From contig NW_005178466.1 in assembly GCF_000341285.1 (NCBI RefSeq), positions 180,799 through 219,363 on the forward strand: DNA of 38,565 bases, given 5' to 3'. Each line of letters begins with the position of its first letter. The stretch's first letter is position 1. A model generated the notes under the pieces. The model was not told the DNA's origin. It saw nothing but the letters and a program-made list of their open reading frames with translations, and searched no databases. This document shows positions 18,060 to 27,943 of this stretch, one piece after another. This DNA comes from Galdieria sulphuraria. Lineage: Eukaryota > Rhodophyta > Bangiophyceae > Galdieriales > Galdieriaceae. A program made the translations under genes and the position numbers.

Positions 18060-18961
18060 CAAGTAAGAAATGTGCTCATTTTGTGAAATTTCTTCATCAC
18101 AAGGAACAATGGTTAACTAGTTTTTCTAATATTGTTTGTATGAAAAAGGAGAAACCCTAATAAAAAGTAGCTTATTCAGTTTATAGCAAGTAGTAACATG
18201 TCGACAACGGGTTGCATGATTCTGAAAGCTAAAACGGTAACATTATCTTACAGTTCGAAACTGCCTGTCTTTTTCTTCTCCTAATAATGGAAATACCATA
18301 GAGAGAGCCAGTAATATTTCCTATCTATATTTCGATTTTCAATTGTGGAGTTTTACAAAATAACTACAGGTATTGTATATACGACTAGTTTGACAATCTG
18401 TGTTTCAGAACAAGACACTAAAAAGTTCACTGTTTGAACTCTGTCTGATGTCGTGTGAGCAAGTATTAGAATAGTTGGATTCTCTTCACAATAAACTATT
18501 AGACTGGTTAATACGACAAATAGAAATCGAGACTAACAAACCGTCATTTGTGTAGATTGTCACTGGAAAATGCATCCAAATAGGAACAGCAGGATAGAGA
18601 GAAGAGGACAAAGTGGTTGAATGCAAGGCCACGAGGAGGCGTTACCTGTGAATGACTATAAAGCCGAGTCGTAGTTCCTAAAGATATAAAGTTGGAACTA
18701 AGCAGTTAAAGTCGCAGCAAACTGATAGAAAACTATGCTCGAAGGAGACTATAGTTTTGTGCAATTATCAAATTCTCAAATGAGATTTACATTGTTCAAC
18801 CAAAACCAATCCCTTTTTGCGACACTTTTCGTTCCATTTCTTTAATGTACGGATAAAGACTTGAACAAAGGAAGGGAATACAAAGGCTATCATCATTCTT
18901 CCTTACCATACAATTAAAATCCCCTTACTTAATCATATAGCTCATCTCTTATGATGGTTCT
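18060..18961. other. Intergenic region between KMO and ELO genes
   Basis: About 900 bp, AT-rich, between the 3' end of the ELO gene and the start of KMO, both on the minus strand. I see no coding exon, tRNA or repeat in it. The KMO promoter should lie in its left part. Confidence 0.45.
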
Positions 18962-19799
18962 TCACTCTCTCTTCTTGTCCTTGCCCAGATATGACTTGCG
19001 ATAAAAGTCCATGAATAGTTTATAGAAAGATGCACCAACAACCTGTCCGAATAGCCAGCCGCGAAAAGAACCCGAGCAGCCACCTTTTGAGAAGTATAAG
19101 AAAGGAAAAGGCCAAGTTGCAGCAAGGTCAATAACGAATTGAACTATTTGTGCTTGAGTGATATACTTTTTCCACCAAACGGTTTTGCCAAAAGAAGATA
19201 ATGCATAGTAATAATACATAAACACGTGCACGAGAGAATTGACGACCTAAAAATCGTAAAGGCAAGTCAAAAAACATAACGTTTGACCTACCACCAAAAC
19301 CCAGTGGATGACCATAGCTGTCTGCATATAGACCCAAAACAGAGGCATCACAATACAGTGATGATATACGTGTAAGAAGTTTAACGGGCGCTTCTTCAAC
19401 ACCAGAATTACAGTATCAAATAACTCGTAGTATTTGCTGCAATAGAACAAATACATCCAAAAAAGCAATCTCCCACGCATGGCTTTGTGTTCCCGGTCAC
19501 AAACGACAGAAAAGAAACCAAAATCCTACAGAATGTTCAGACAAAGGAATGTTCATATTATAAAGCCTACCTTTACTCGGAAAGCAAGTTCCGTAGTTGT
19601 TCCAACACACATAGCAAGCGATAGAAGACAAAGCACTACGTTATGAAAAGCAGCTACTCTCTTCAGTTTGAGTGGAGGTCTGTCCCTCATATAACGGTGT
19701 AATCCCCATATAACGAGGAGATATACACAGACTGCGACAAGAGGATATTGTATGCCAGCTAAAGGTGAATTTTTCCATTCAAAACTTCTCACGTAATTA
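18962..19799 (-). CDS. ELO-family fatty-acid elongase, 5' end lost in assembly gap
   Basis: Visible exons are from the gap to 19571, 19525-19292 and 19246-18962, with two 45-nt introns. ELO proteins are ER 3-ketoacyl-CoA synthases that condense malonyl-CoA with an acyl-CoA. The His box HVYHH lies in LNFLHVYHHCIVMPLFW, with KYYELFDTVILVLKKRPL just before it. Several hydrophobic segments are visible (YPLVAVCVYLLVIW, NVVLCLLSLAMCVG, VHVFMYYYYALSSFG). The C-terminus is Lys-rich (GKDKKRE), similar to an ER-retrieval tail. About 30-60 N-terminal residues are missing. An ATG at 20053 beyond the gap could be the start, but the frame through the Ns cannot be verified. Chain-length specificity cannot be told. 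Confidence 0.9.
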
Positions 19800-20017
19800 N
19801 NNNNNNNNNNNNNNNNNNNNNNNNNNNNNNNNNNNNNNNNNNNNNNNNNNNNNNNNNNNNNNNNNNNNNNNNNNNNNNNNNNNNNNNNNNNNNNNNNNNN
19901 NNNNNNNNNNNNNNNNNNNNNNNNNNNNNNNNNNNNNNNNNNNNNNNNNNNNNNNNNNNNNNNNNNNNNNNNNNNNNNNNNNNNNNNNNNNNNNNNNNNN
20001 NNNNNNNNNNNNNNNNN
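19800..20017. other. Assembly gap (218 Ns)
   Basis: A run of N characters with no sequence information. It falls on the 5' end of the ELO gene. The true gap size may differ from 218. Confidence 0.99.
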
Positions 20018-20063
20018 TATGTTAGATGAAATATGGTACCTGGATTGTGACATTTCACTAGCA

Positions 20064-20263
20064 ATGAGTCGAGTCTTTGAAAGAATGGTTAATGAAGTCG
20101 GTTAGGATACACTTGTTTTGTTGCTCATTTCACTGATGTTTTTTCCCCAGGAATGGCACCAGGAGAGGCAAGCTTTCGTGTTTCTTATAATGATCGTAGG
20201 AATGCAGAGATGATTTCACATTGCAAGTTTCGAGCGGACGTTATTATAAACTCACGAGATTAA
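20064..20263 (+). CDS. Candidate small two-exon protein next to the gap
   Basis: ATG at 20064; exons 20064-20100 and 20151-20263 give 49 aa. The intervening 50 nt start GTTAG, end with a T-rich tract plus CCCCAG, and restore frame exactly, like real introns in this window. The peptide begins MSRVFERMVNEVG and continues MAPGEASFRVSYNDRRNAE; it is polar, with no membrane segment. Sequence just upstream of the ATG (TTCACTAG) could itself be a splice acceptor, so this may be the 3' part of a longer plus-strand gene reaching into the gap. I do not recognise a family. It is nearly head to head with a possible ELO start at 20053, and both starts cannot be right unless transcripts overlap. Confidence 0.35.
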
Positions 20264-20392
20264 GCCTTATAGCGTTTCCAAGTCGTTCGAGTTAATATAC
20301 AAAAAAATTTTATTTACAGAATACATAATATTTGACATTTCCTAACAGGCAGAGTTTGCACCAAACACGTACACTATACCATTCAATCCTGT

Positions 20393-22524
20393 TTAAACAT
20401 CTTGAAACAAGGACTCGGATTGATCTTCGAGGTATTCTGATATTTCATTTTCAAAATATGATGTCTGAATGTCATCGTTCAGTGTATAGCTTAAAAGAAT
20501 GTCCTTATCTGCTTCCTGACTTTCTGATGAGTAGGCGTCTTCAGCAGAGCATTCAAAATAAGTTTCGAGAAAATGAAAGGACTCCAGACCATACATGTTG
20601 TCTGCAAAGTTGCCAACCGGAATATCTTCGCATGACGTTAGGTTCTAGAATGTTCAGGCATTCATTATGAGATAGTTAAAAAACCTACCGAAGGAATTCC
20701 AGAGCAGGAAGAATAGGAGTCGGCAAGTGAAGAATGTCCAAAAGTGCTGCAATAAATAGCAGAAGTGCTATCTTGCTCGCCTTCCGTATTTCCTTCTTTG
20801 CTCTTTGTTGATAACACTTCTTGTGCTGCTAAATATTCGCCTGGTATGAAATTCCACGAGTTGGTCCAACCCCATACCCTGCGACCCTCTTGCCTTGACT
20901 GACAAACTACACACTCCGTATTGGACGCTCCACAAAAATTATTACATTGAACTAAATTTCTATCTTCCATAGGATATCGGGAAGAGTCAATTTCATGAAA
21001 CGCAAGTCGGCTACTTTTACAACTGGGTCTGGCAAAGGACGTGTCTGCAAAATAGTGACAAAAACGTTGCAACTCTCTCTTTCTAAGATTCTCCGCAAAC
21101 TTTATGTTTCTCACCACAACGGAATAAGAATATAACGAGTCGCTCAAACAGTCAAGGCTGTCTGGATCATAACGGGACCAACGACAAGTTCCACCAAACA
21201 CTCCAAGCATACTTTGAAGTGTGTGAAGGAAAGTGGGTACTGAACTCAGCTCCTCCTCTATATGTGCTGGAAATTGAAAATCTTCTTCTGAGTATAAGCA
21301 ATCTTCGTCAATAGTTCTTTCAGTAACAATTTCAACACTGTGTAGTAGTTTATGAGGTAGCTTGTCAACTTCAGGGGCTTCAAAAAGAATAAAATATCTT
21401 ATTCTGTGGTCAACTGTCGGGAACTAGGGAATATCTGTTAGGCCCTCATTCCAAGACTAGTGTGAAATACAGACCTTCATCCAGTTGACCAGAACCGTGT
21501 TATTGTGTACATACCAGTGAAACTACAAAAGTAAACATTTGACTAAAATATTTGTGACTGTCTCTTACCTCTAAAAATTCTCCCTTCTCCAAATCAAATA
21601 TAAACCTTCGACAAGCTGGGTGCACCATGGGGCCCCAGAACTTTGGAAGAGCAAACTGGTAGGGATCTCCTAATACCTATAGTGAGTGAGCAGTTTACAA
21701 TAACGAAAATTGAACGAAGAGCATACATAGCCAATCAATATTCTGTTAACAACTCCAATTGGCTTTACTAGCAGCTCCAAAGACAATGAGTGGCCCTCCA
21801 CCTCAACTTCTGCTTTGAGTGCGTAAGCTGTCTCTATAGTTGAAGGCTGTATGCTATTCTCTGTTCTACAAAGCAGCCACTCTCTGGCTGTTTCATTCTC
21901 TAATAATACAGTTAAAGAGAATAAAGACATGATTACCAAAAGCCATATCAATCCACATGTGTCGGACTAATTAATCAAGGAGACAGTAACGGAAATTTCC
22001 GTTAATGAGTGATCGAGCATAACTCAGACCTACACTTCAATGTACAGATTCCACACAATTAAAACTTGCAATGGAAATAAGAGAAGCTTTCGTTGTAAGA
22101 TTTCAAGGATTCTGTTGTACAAAAAGAAGGACAACTGTTCAAGAAGGTCATAAATTCTGTTTCTTTTAGGGGAAGAAATAAATGCATAAGAAGCAAAGAA
22201 GAGACATGGAATAAAGACTATTTCAAGAAATCTTTCTTTCATTCCTTGTATTTCGTATATTGAACACCAAGAGTGCAAAATTGCCCAAAGGATGAATCTC
22301 TTTTCTTCACCAACTGGCAAAAGACAGTGGTGCTTCAACCTTGAGGTATTGACAGAAGCTGATCTATATCTGTAAAGGTTGAATACAGATTTCAAGAATA
22401 TGACACTGCTTAAGCCTACGAAAAAATAAACTAGTCGCAATAGGAAGGATAATAACTCTACAATCAAAGAGTCTTCTATCCAATCTACAACACATGTGGT
22501 CTACAACACTTGACCAACGTCCAT
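20393..22524 (-). CDS. Unrecognised multi-pass membrane protein (6 exons, start uncertain)
   Basis: Exons to 22036, then 21966-21727, 21676-21569, 21522-21475, 21423-20689 and 20644-20393; introns are 69, 50, 46, 51 and 44 nt, and all joints keep frame. About 600 aa. The first 180 residues are hydrophobic with several likely membrane helices (LLRLVYFFVGLSSVIFL, FIPCLFFASYAFI, LIWLLVIMSLFSLTVLL). A beta-rich middle part follows (LEVEGHS-like strands, GDPYQFALPKFWG, VHPACRRFIFDLEKGEFLEF, RYFILFEAPEVDKLP). The tail is acidic, Ser- and Cys-rich, ending in EISEYLEDQSESLF. I recognise no family. The frame is open from about 22500 but lacks an ATG until 22242. ATG 22524 is in the same frame, with one stop between, so a very short intron or an extra 5' exon is needed. 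Confidence 0.6.
21987..22004. repeat. Perfect 18-bp palindrome inside an intron
   Basis: TAACGGAAATTTCCGTTA reads the same on both strands. It lies within the 69-nt first intron of the unrecognised membrane-protein gene, the longest intron in the window. Each half contains TAACGG, the c-MYB-type core. Confidence 0.8.
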
Positions 22525-22559
22525 TTCTTTTTTCAATTGCGTCCTGCGAGGTCGTAGAA

Positions 22560-23219
22560 ATGGCAGGTATTTGGGCAAGGTATAATGCTGCACTTACTGC
22601 AAACCCCCTGAAAGTAAAAACTTTAACGGTATGGAAAAAGTATTTCGATCATCAACTCTTTTGAAAGATATTGTAGTCCTTTTTTGGTTTTACTTTGGGA
22701 GATTTGATAGCCCAGTCCCCAGATATGTTGTCAGGAAATCCTTGGGATTACATGAGAACTGCCCGGTTTTCTGCTTTCGGTTTATGTATACACGGTCCTA
22801 TTGGACATTATTGGTATCAATTTTTGGATAGGGTTGGTATTTTCCTCGTTTCTTTGTAACAAATATCTAATTCGTCGTTCTAGACGGTGATGACCAACGC
22901 TCCAAAATCGGGCCTTGCAGTTGCCACTAAGACGGCGATAGATCAGCTTCTTTGGGCTCCAATATTTACTTCTATATTCTTCTCTTTTATGAAAACGGTC
23001 GAAGGACACCCTGACCAAGTCACAGAGGAAGTAAAAACGAAGCTCTGGCCAACAATGAAAGTCAACTGGGGAGTCTGGCCTCTTGCGCATTTGATCAACT
23101 TTAGATTCGTTCCTTCATCTCAGAGAATTCTTTACATCAACTCTGTGCAGATTGGATACAATACTTTTCTTTCGACCATGGCAGCATCAAAGACTAAGGA
23201 AGAAGTATCAGGAGCCTAA
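22560..23219 (+). CDS. Mpv17/PMP22-family membrane protein (3 exons)
   Basis: Exons 22560-22628, 22677-22832 and 22884-23219 (introns 48 and 51 nt) encode 186 aa, the normal family size. The family consists of four-helix proteins of the inner mitochondrial or peroxisomal membrane (Mpv17, PMP22, Sym1), probably channels. Motifs in order: WARYNAALTANPLKVKTLT, TLGDLIAQ, RTARFSAFGLCIHGPIGHYWY, DQLLWAPIF, LWPTMKVNWGVWPLAHLINF and FVPSSQRILYINSV. In the usual signature W-N-x-x-L-S the Trp is replaced by Tyr (GYNTFLS). The start is the first ATG and gives the typical short amphipathic N-terminus. It is head to head with the unrecognised membrane protein gene. Confidence 0.92.
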
Positions 23220-23898
23220 AGGCATTTATTCTTTAATAAAATCTAAAGGTATTTTGTGAAGTTTGTTTCTTATATAGAATTTTTTTAGAGCTTCAACACG
23301 TACATCCCATTGGTTGGATGAACGATTTGGACATCATTCCTACTTTGCTAGTTAGTTGTTCGGTGTTTCTTGGAGTATGCGTAGAACCACGAACGAAACT
23401 AAACTTACCAAAATTGTCAATTCAGTGTTATAGAAAGTTATAAACTGCCAACTATTGGACGGTTTAGCTTACAATAAGGGACTTATGAGTTCAATTTGCT
23501 CTTGCTTGTGTGTTGAACAGCACAATTTAGCGAACATCCGTAGTAAGGAACCTTTTTGTTGTTTATCAGAGAACAAAACTACTTATATTTGTTTAAAATA
23601 AACGTAAGCTTTCTTGTACGTGGAAAACAATGGTTTGAGCTAACCAAAAACTAGTCTCTTCTGAGAGAAGAAAAGAAGAATCGACAGAGCACATCTAAAG
23701 ACAAAACTCATGCTTGATATAAGCACTAGAAGTATCAGAAAAGTTCAAGTTGAAAAGCCTGCAGTCTCTTAAGGAAGAAGATAACCATGAGTGTTATCTT
23801 CTCTAGAGTGTAGGCAATAAAAATTTCGTTATCAAAGGGTCAGTTCTCAGAGTTTCAGGAGTTCTGCCTAAAAGCCTGACGAGATAAAAACACAGCAT
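23220..23898. other. Intergenic region between convergent Mpv17-like and helicase genes
   Basis: About 680 bp of 3' flanks. It holds one strong hairpin-forming inverted repeat (listed separately); otherwise I see nothing. Confidence 0.45.
23776..23802. repeat. Inverted repeat, 10-bp stem and 7-nt loop
   Basis: AGAAGATAAC and GTTATCTTCT are perfect complements separated by CATGAGT. The repeat lies about 100 bp past the stop codon of the minus-strand helicase gene and could form an RNA hairpin in its 3' UTR. No poly-U follows, so it is not a bacterial-type terminator. Confidence 0.7.
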
Positions 23899-25203
23899 CT
23901 AGGGTATTTGTACTAATTTTTTGGTAGTCTTCGTCGTAGCATGTGCAGAAAGGCACATCTCTGCAAGTTTCCTAGAAGAATGTGTTATTAGACTATACAC
24001 AACACCTTCGTTACGAATTCTTCCCACTCGGTGTAAGTAACTTGCTGCAGTTTTGGGAAAGTCGAACATAATGATCGCTCCAATGGATGGAACATCTAAA
24101 CCTCGTGCACCTAAATCAGTGCAAACAAGAAATCCAGCATCCTTCTCACAAAACCGTATCCAACTAGATCTTCTCTCTTTAGGAGGCATTTCTCCATGAT
24201 AACAAGCTGATGGTAAACATTCACCTTTCTCATTCAAACCAGATAACACATGATCAACAAAACGACAAGAATCTACAGTATTGCAAAAGACTATTGTCTT
24301 CGAATCCTCATTTTTGGAAATTTCTTTGACAAGTTTCTCTAGAGCAGTTCGTTTCTCGGAGACTTTCGCTAAATAAAGAGGTTCGGACCTGACTCTTTCT
24401 TCCAAAGGCAGCTGGTGCAGTTTATCCGATAGGACAAAGCTCGTTGAAGGACAATAATAGTGAAAAAACGAATCGACTTCTAGTGTTTTCAAAGCTGCAG
24501 TACCTATCATCTGAGGCTTTCTATCCTTCAAGACGGCGTGTCTTTCTACATTCAACAAGAACTCTTTCGTCTCTTCTCGAAAACCAAGACGCGAAAACAA
24601 GTAGTCTGCTTCGTCAAAAACAATATGACGAAGCTCACTAAGCATAATGTTCTTCTTTCGGTTGTGTTCCAAGAAGCGTCCTGGAGTTGCTACTACCAAG
24701 TCTCTTGGTACTGACAAACTTTCTTCTTCTGCCTTTCTAGACCGACCACCAACAATTTCTGTACAACTAAATCTAGCTCTGTGACTAAGTTTCTTTGCAA
24801 CTTTACAAATTTGTTCACCAAGCTCCCTTGTTGGTGCAAACACGAGGCAACGTGGTCGGTTAGGAAGTCGTTCTACTCGACCCGACTTCTCCTGACGTGT
24901 AAGAAGTTCAACTAAAGGAAGCAAAAAAGTAAGCGTTTTTCCTGAGCCAGTTTCAGCGCCAATAAAAACGTTGCTTCCTGTCAGTATTTTGGGAATTCCT
25001 CGGTTTTGAATCTGCGTTGGCACGTGGATTCCCTGCTCGTCTAGAGAAGCAAGTAACTCTTTTCCTATTCCAAGGGAAGCAAAAGGACTAATAGTATGTT
25101 TTGCTTCTAGTTTGGAGTGGATTGAAAGTGTTCTTTTCAACAAACATGTTCTCCACTGACCCGGAAGACCAAAGAGCCTACAGAAAGAAAAGTGATATCG
25201 CAT
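23899..25203 (-). CDS. DEAD-box RNA helicase, probably organellar
   Basis: Single-exon 434-aa protein. The N-terminus is basic and Leu-rich (MRYHFSFCRLFGLPGQW), like a mitochondrial or plastid presequence. Motifs: Q motif PFASLGIGKELLASL with VPTQIQ, motif I AETGSGKT, Ia PTRELGEQ, Ib TPGRFLEH, II DEAD, IV TIVFCNT and V TDLGARGLDVP. Motif III is TAA (MIGTAALKTL) in place of SAT. Motif VI reads HRVGRIRNEG, so the HRxGRxxR spacing is altered, with a few residues missing compared with HRVGRTARAG. The short C-terminus is Lys/Thr-rich. It likely acts in organellar RNA processing or ribosome assembly, an inference from the presequence. Residual helicase activity is uncertain given the two altered motifs. 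Confidence 0.9.
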   Translation of the reverse strand: MRYHFSFCRLFGLPGQWRTCLLKRTLSIHSKLEAKHTISPFASLGIGKELLASLDEQGIHVPTQIQNRGIPKILTGSNVFIGAETGSGKTLTFLLPLVELLTRQEKSGRVERLPNRPRCLVFAPTRELGEQICKVAKKLSHRARFSCTEIVGGRSRKAEEESLSVPRDLVVATPGRFLEHNRKKNIMLSELRHIVFDEADYLFSRLGFREETKEFLLNVERHAVLKDRKPQMIGTAALKTLEVDSFFHYYCPSTSFVLSDKLHQLPLEERVRSEPLYLAKVSEKRTALEKLVKEISKNEDSKTIVFCNTVDSCRFVDHVLSGLNEKGECLPSACYHGEMPPKERRSSWIRFCEKDAGFLVCTDLGARGLDVPSIGAIIMFDFPKTAASYLHRVGRIRNEGVVYSLITHSSRKLAEMCLSAHATTKTTKKLVQIP

Positions 25204-25529
25204 GAACGATTTCTTATCGCAATTTTTCCATTGTTGTTGTAGTGCAACTATAAGTATTGCCCAATGTTTTCGATAATAAAATCACAGCGTGAAAAGTTTT
25301 TTTTTTTTTGATAATAAAATTTCATTAGCTGTATCAACATCTCTGAACTGACTGCCGATGTGTCCTTTATTCTCTCATATAAACACATGTCAATCCTAGA
25401 TGAGCTTTTTAGAAGAACCTTCATTTTTGTTTGCAAGTTTTTGTGAAATGTTTAAGCTTTGAAAGTCCAAATTTCTTGAAATGCTATTATTCTTCAATAA
25501 AACAAATCCTTTAGAGATCGTTTGTTTTC
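25204..25529. promoter_or_regulatory. Divergent promoter region of the helicase and TFIIH p44 genes
   Basis: About 325 bp between two divergent start codons. It contains a T13 run at about 25297-25309, and GATAATAAAAT occurs on both sides of it (25272-25282 and 25310-25320). No gene is supported. Confidence 0.4.
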
Positions 25530-26832
25530 ATGGATGACGATGAAAAGCCAGAGAGTTTAACACTGTACTCTTGGGAACAGGACATAGTTCGTTCGTGGGA
25601 AACTCTAGAAGAAGATGAAACAGGGAAAATAAAGGATTTGAGCTCTTTTGAACGTTCCCGAGTTAAGCGCAAGCGTAAGAACACTCAGCAAAACGTACGA
25701 AGAGGACTTATTCGGTTCCTTGTTCTAATTTTGGACTTGTCTCGTGAAGCAAAGGAAACTGACGTGAAACCTTCACGTGGAGAGGTTTGCTTGTCTTGTG
25801 CACAAAAATTCTTGTATAGCTACTTTAATGAAAACCCCATCTCGCAGTTGGCTGTTGTGGTGTTGCGAGATGGAGTGGCAGAAAAGCTCAGTTCTATGGG
25901 AAGTAATCCTAGGCAACACTCGGAAGTAGTTAAAAATGCAAACCAAAAAGGTTTCTATGGTAACTGTTCCTTACAAAATGGGTTGGATGTCGCTTTGAGC
26001 CTGCTGCACTCCATTCCTTCATATGGGTCTCGTGAGGTGTTGATACTATACAACTCCATATCTTCTTGTGATCCAGGAGACATCAGACAGACTATAGAGA
26101 AGCTAGAAAAGGAGAGAATCCGCTGTAATGTAATAGGAATGGCTGCAGAATTGTATATACTCAAATATTTGGCAGCTCGAACGCATGGTAGTTACTTTGT
26201 CTGCATGAACGAAAGTCATTTATTAGAATTGTTAGAAGACTTCGTGGTTCCTTCCGCGTTAATAGAGAATAATACTAAGACTGCACTGGTTCGTATGGGC
26301 TTTCCAACTTTGAAGGCATACAAGGAGCCGAAAGTCTGTCTCAACGACAAGGTATTGAGAAATCAAGTATTTGTCTGTCCTCGTTGTGAAGTAAGTAAAG
26401 CTACTTCATGTTACTTTTTTGCATTCTCTTAAAAGAGATTCATGAAGTGCTGTTATGGAGAGATTCCCATAGAGTGCGTTCTATGTGGCCTTATACTAGT
26501 GTCAAGCTCGCAGCTCGCTAGGTCTTATCATCATCTATTTCCCGTTGCGAATTTCCATGAACTTGAAGAAGACAAATATAAGCAAAGGTAAGTTTTATGA
26601 GAAAAGATAAAAGTCACTGAAGATGATGCATGATAGTCATTTCCAACCAAACTACTGCTTTGCGTGCAAAGGAACATTTCCTTTTGAAGGTTCTGAATAC
26701 TTTGTGTGTCCAAACTGTCAAAACATATTTTGTGGCATTTGCGATATATTTATTCATGATGGACTCAATAACTGTCCTGGATGTGAAATTCGCCCAGAGA
26801 ATCGAATAGCTTCACAAACAGATTTCAGTTAA
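25530..26832 (+). CDS. GTF2H2: TFIIH subunit p44/SSL1 (3 exons)
   Basis: Exons 25530-26390, 26436-26587 and 26637-26832 (introns 45 and 49 nt) encode 402 aa (human p44 is 395). p44 is the core TFIIH subunit that stimulates the XPD helicase in transcription initiation and nucleotide-excision repair. A von Willebrand A domain (about residues 55-235) begins RGLIRFLVLILDLSREA and includes EVLILYNSISSCDPGD. Zinc modules follow: VFVCPRCE joined by the first splice to RFMKCCYGEIPIECVLCG, then SSSQLARSYHHLFPV, and a C-terminal RING-like finger, NYCFACKG, VCPNCQNIFCGICDIFIHD, NNCPGCE. The stop codon lies inside the coding sequence of the convergent ABHD11-like gene. Confidence 0.95.
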
Positions 26833-27943
26833 TTTTCAAGTTGGTATTATATAAAAAGTTGTTCACTACTGTACAAAATTTTTCTGGTTCTTCAGCTGTT
26901 AACCAATGTCCTGCTCCTGCAATGGTTTCTATAATAGCGTTGGGGAAGAAATCCCGAATAGCTTTCTCAGCCGCTGAATTCATCACGTAAATGGATCTCT
27001 CCCCTCGGATAAACAGAGTAGGTCCATTATATACTTGGCCAATTTTTACTGGAGATTCAAGAATCTTATCCATGGACTTCAAGAGAGCAGAAACATTCAC
27101 ACGCCACTTGAAGTGACCAGGATAGACGTCATGAGCTATCAAATTTTCTAAAATGAAGTCTCTCACACGCTTATTCTGAACTCCATTTTGTTTCAGCAAA
27201 TCGTCCACCTGCCTATGAACAATCCACATCAGTGCATCTGGACAAGAATAAGAATTGGACTTACCAACGTTCAGTACAACTCTCCGGGTTTACTTTGGAC
27301 ATTGCAACGATTGCGTCTGTCGGCAAATTTTTCACAAAAACCGGATCGCTATAGTCGATGGGAGCTAAATCAACCACAACGAGTTCTGATACTAGTTGTG
27401 GATATTCCAAGGCAACTTTCATTCCAACCTACACTAAATTACAAAGCGTTCACTGGTTATTTCGGATGAAGATACCTTTCCTCCCATACTATGACCAATT
27501 ATGACGCTTCTTGAAATGCCATGATCCTTCAAAAAACGAATTACGTCTTCAGCGAACACTTTATAGTTCATAACCGAAGAATGAGGACTGGATCCGTGGT
27601 TTCGGAGGTCAAGAGCATACACTCTACGGTCTGGAACTGAACAACAACTCATTTAGAAACCAGATTAATCAAGGTGAAAATATTGGATACCAAAATTATC
27701 CCTTGCAAGTACTGAATGGTACGTAGTCCCTGAGGCCAATACTCCGTGGAGGAAGATAACAGGAGGCTTAGAATTGGATACTGAAGTTGGGCGCTTTTCT
27801 GGAATCTCAGTGTATGAAAGGCGCAGAATATCTGTATAAGTTTGTCTTTCAGAGAAGTGTGCCTCCATACACAAAGAACGAAAAGGACGAAGAACCTTGG
27901 TCTGATGACATTGAAAACTCAGCAACCATTTCCGACACTGCAT
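26825..27943 (-). CDS. ABHD11: ABHD11-like alpha/beta hydrolase, probably mitochondrial (4 exons)
   Basis: Exons 27943-27691, 27636-27476, 27428-27265 and 27212-26825 (introns 54, 47 and 52 nt) encode 321 aa. The N-terminus from ATG 27943 (MQCRKWLLSFQCHQTKVLR) looks like a mitochondrial presequence. The hydrolase fold shows VIFLHGVLASG (oxyanion region), VYALDLRNHGSSPHS, nucleophile elbow VIIGHSMGGK, VVVDLAPIDYS, WRVNVSALLKSMDKIL and the catalytic His in GAGHWLTAEEPEKF. Order and wording match ABHD11 and yeast Imo32. In mammals ABHD11 protects the 2-oxoglutarate dehydrogenase complex; the role here is unproven. Its last 8 coding bases overlap the end of the TFIIH p44 gene on the other strand. 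Confidence 0.9.

Noticed and set aside
20393-22524. Seipin or HVA22/REEP identity for the unrecognised membrane protein
   Set aside because: Membrane segments and a beta-rich domain suggested these, but the order of helices and the characteristic residues of either family are missing.
25248-25436. 62-codon minus-strand ORF in the divergent promoter of helicase and p44
   Set aside because: It is low in complexity (Lys run read from the T tract), isolated, and lies where two promoters are required.
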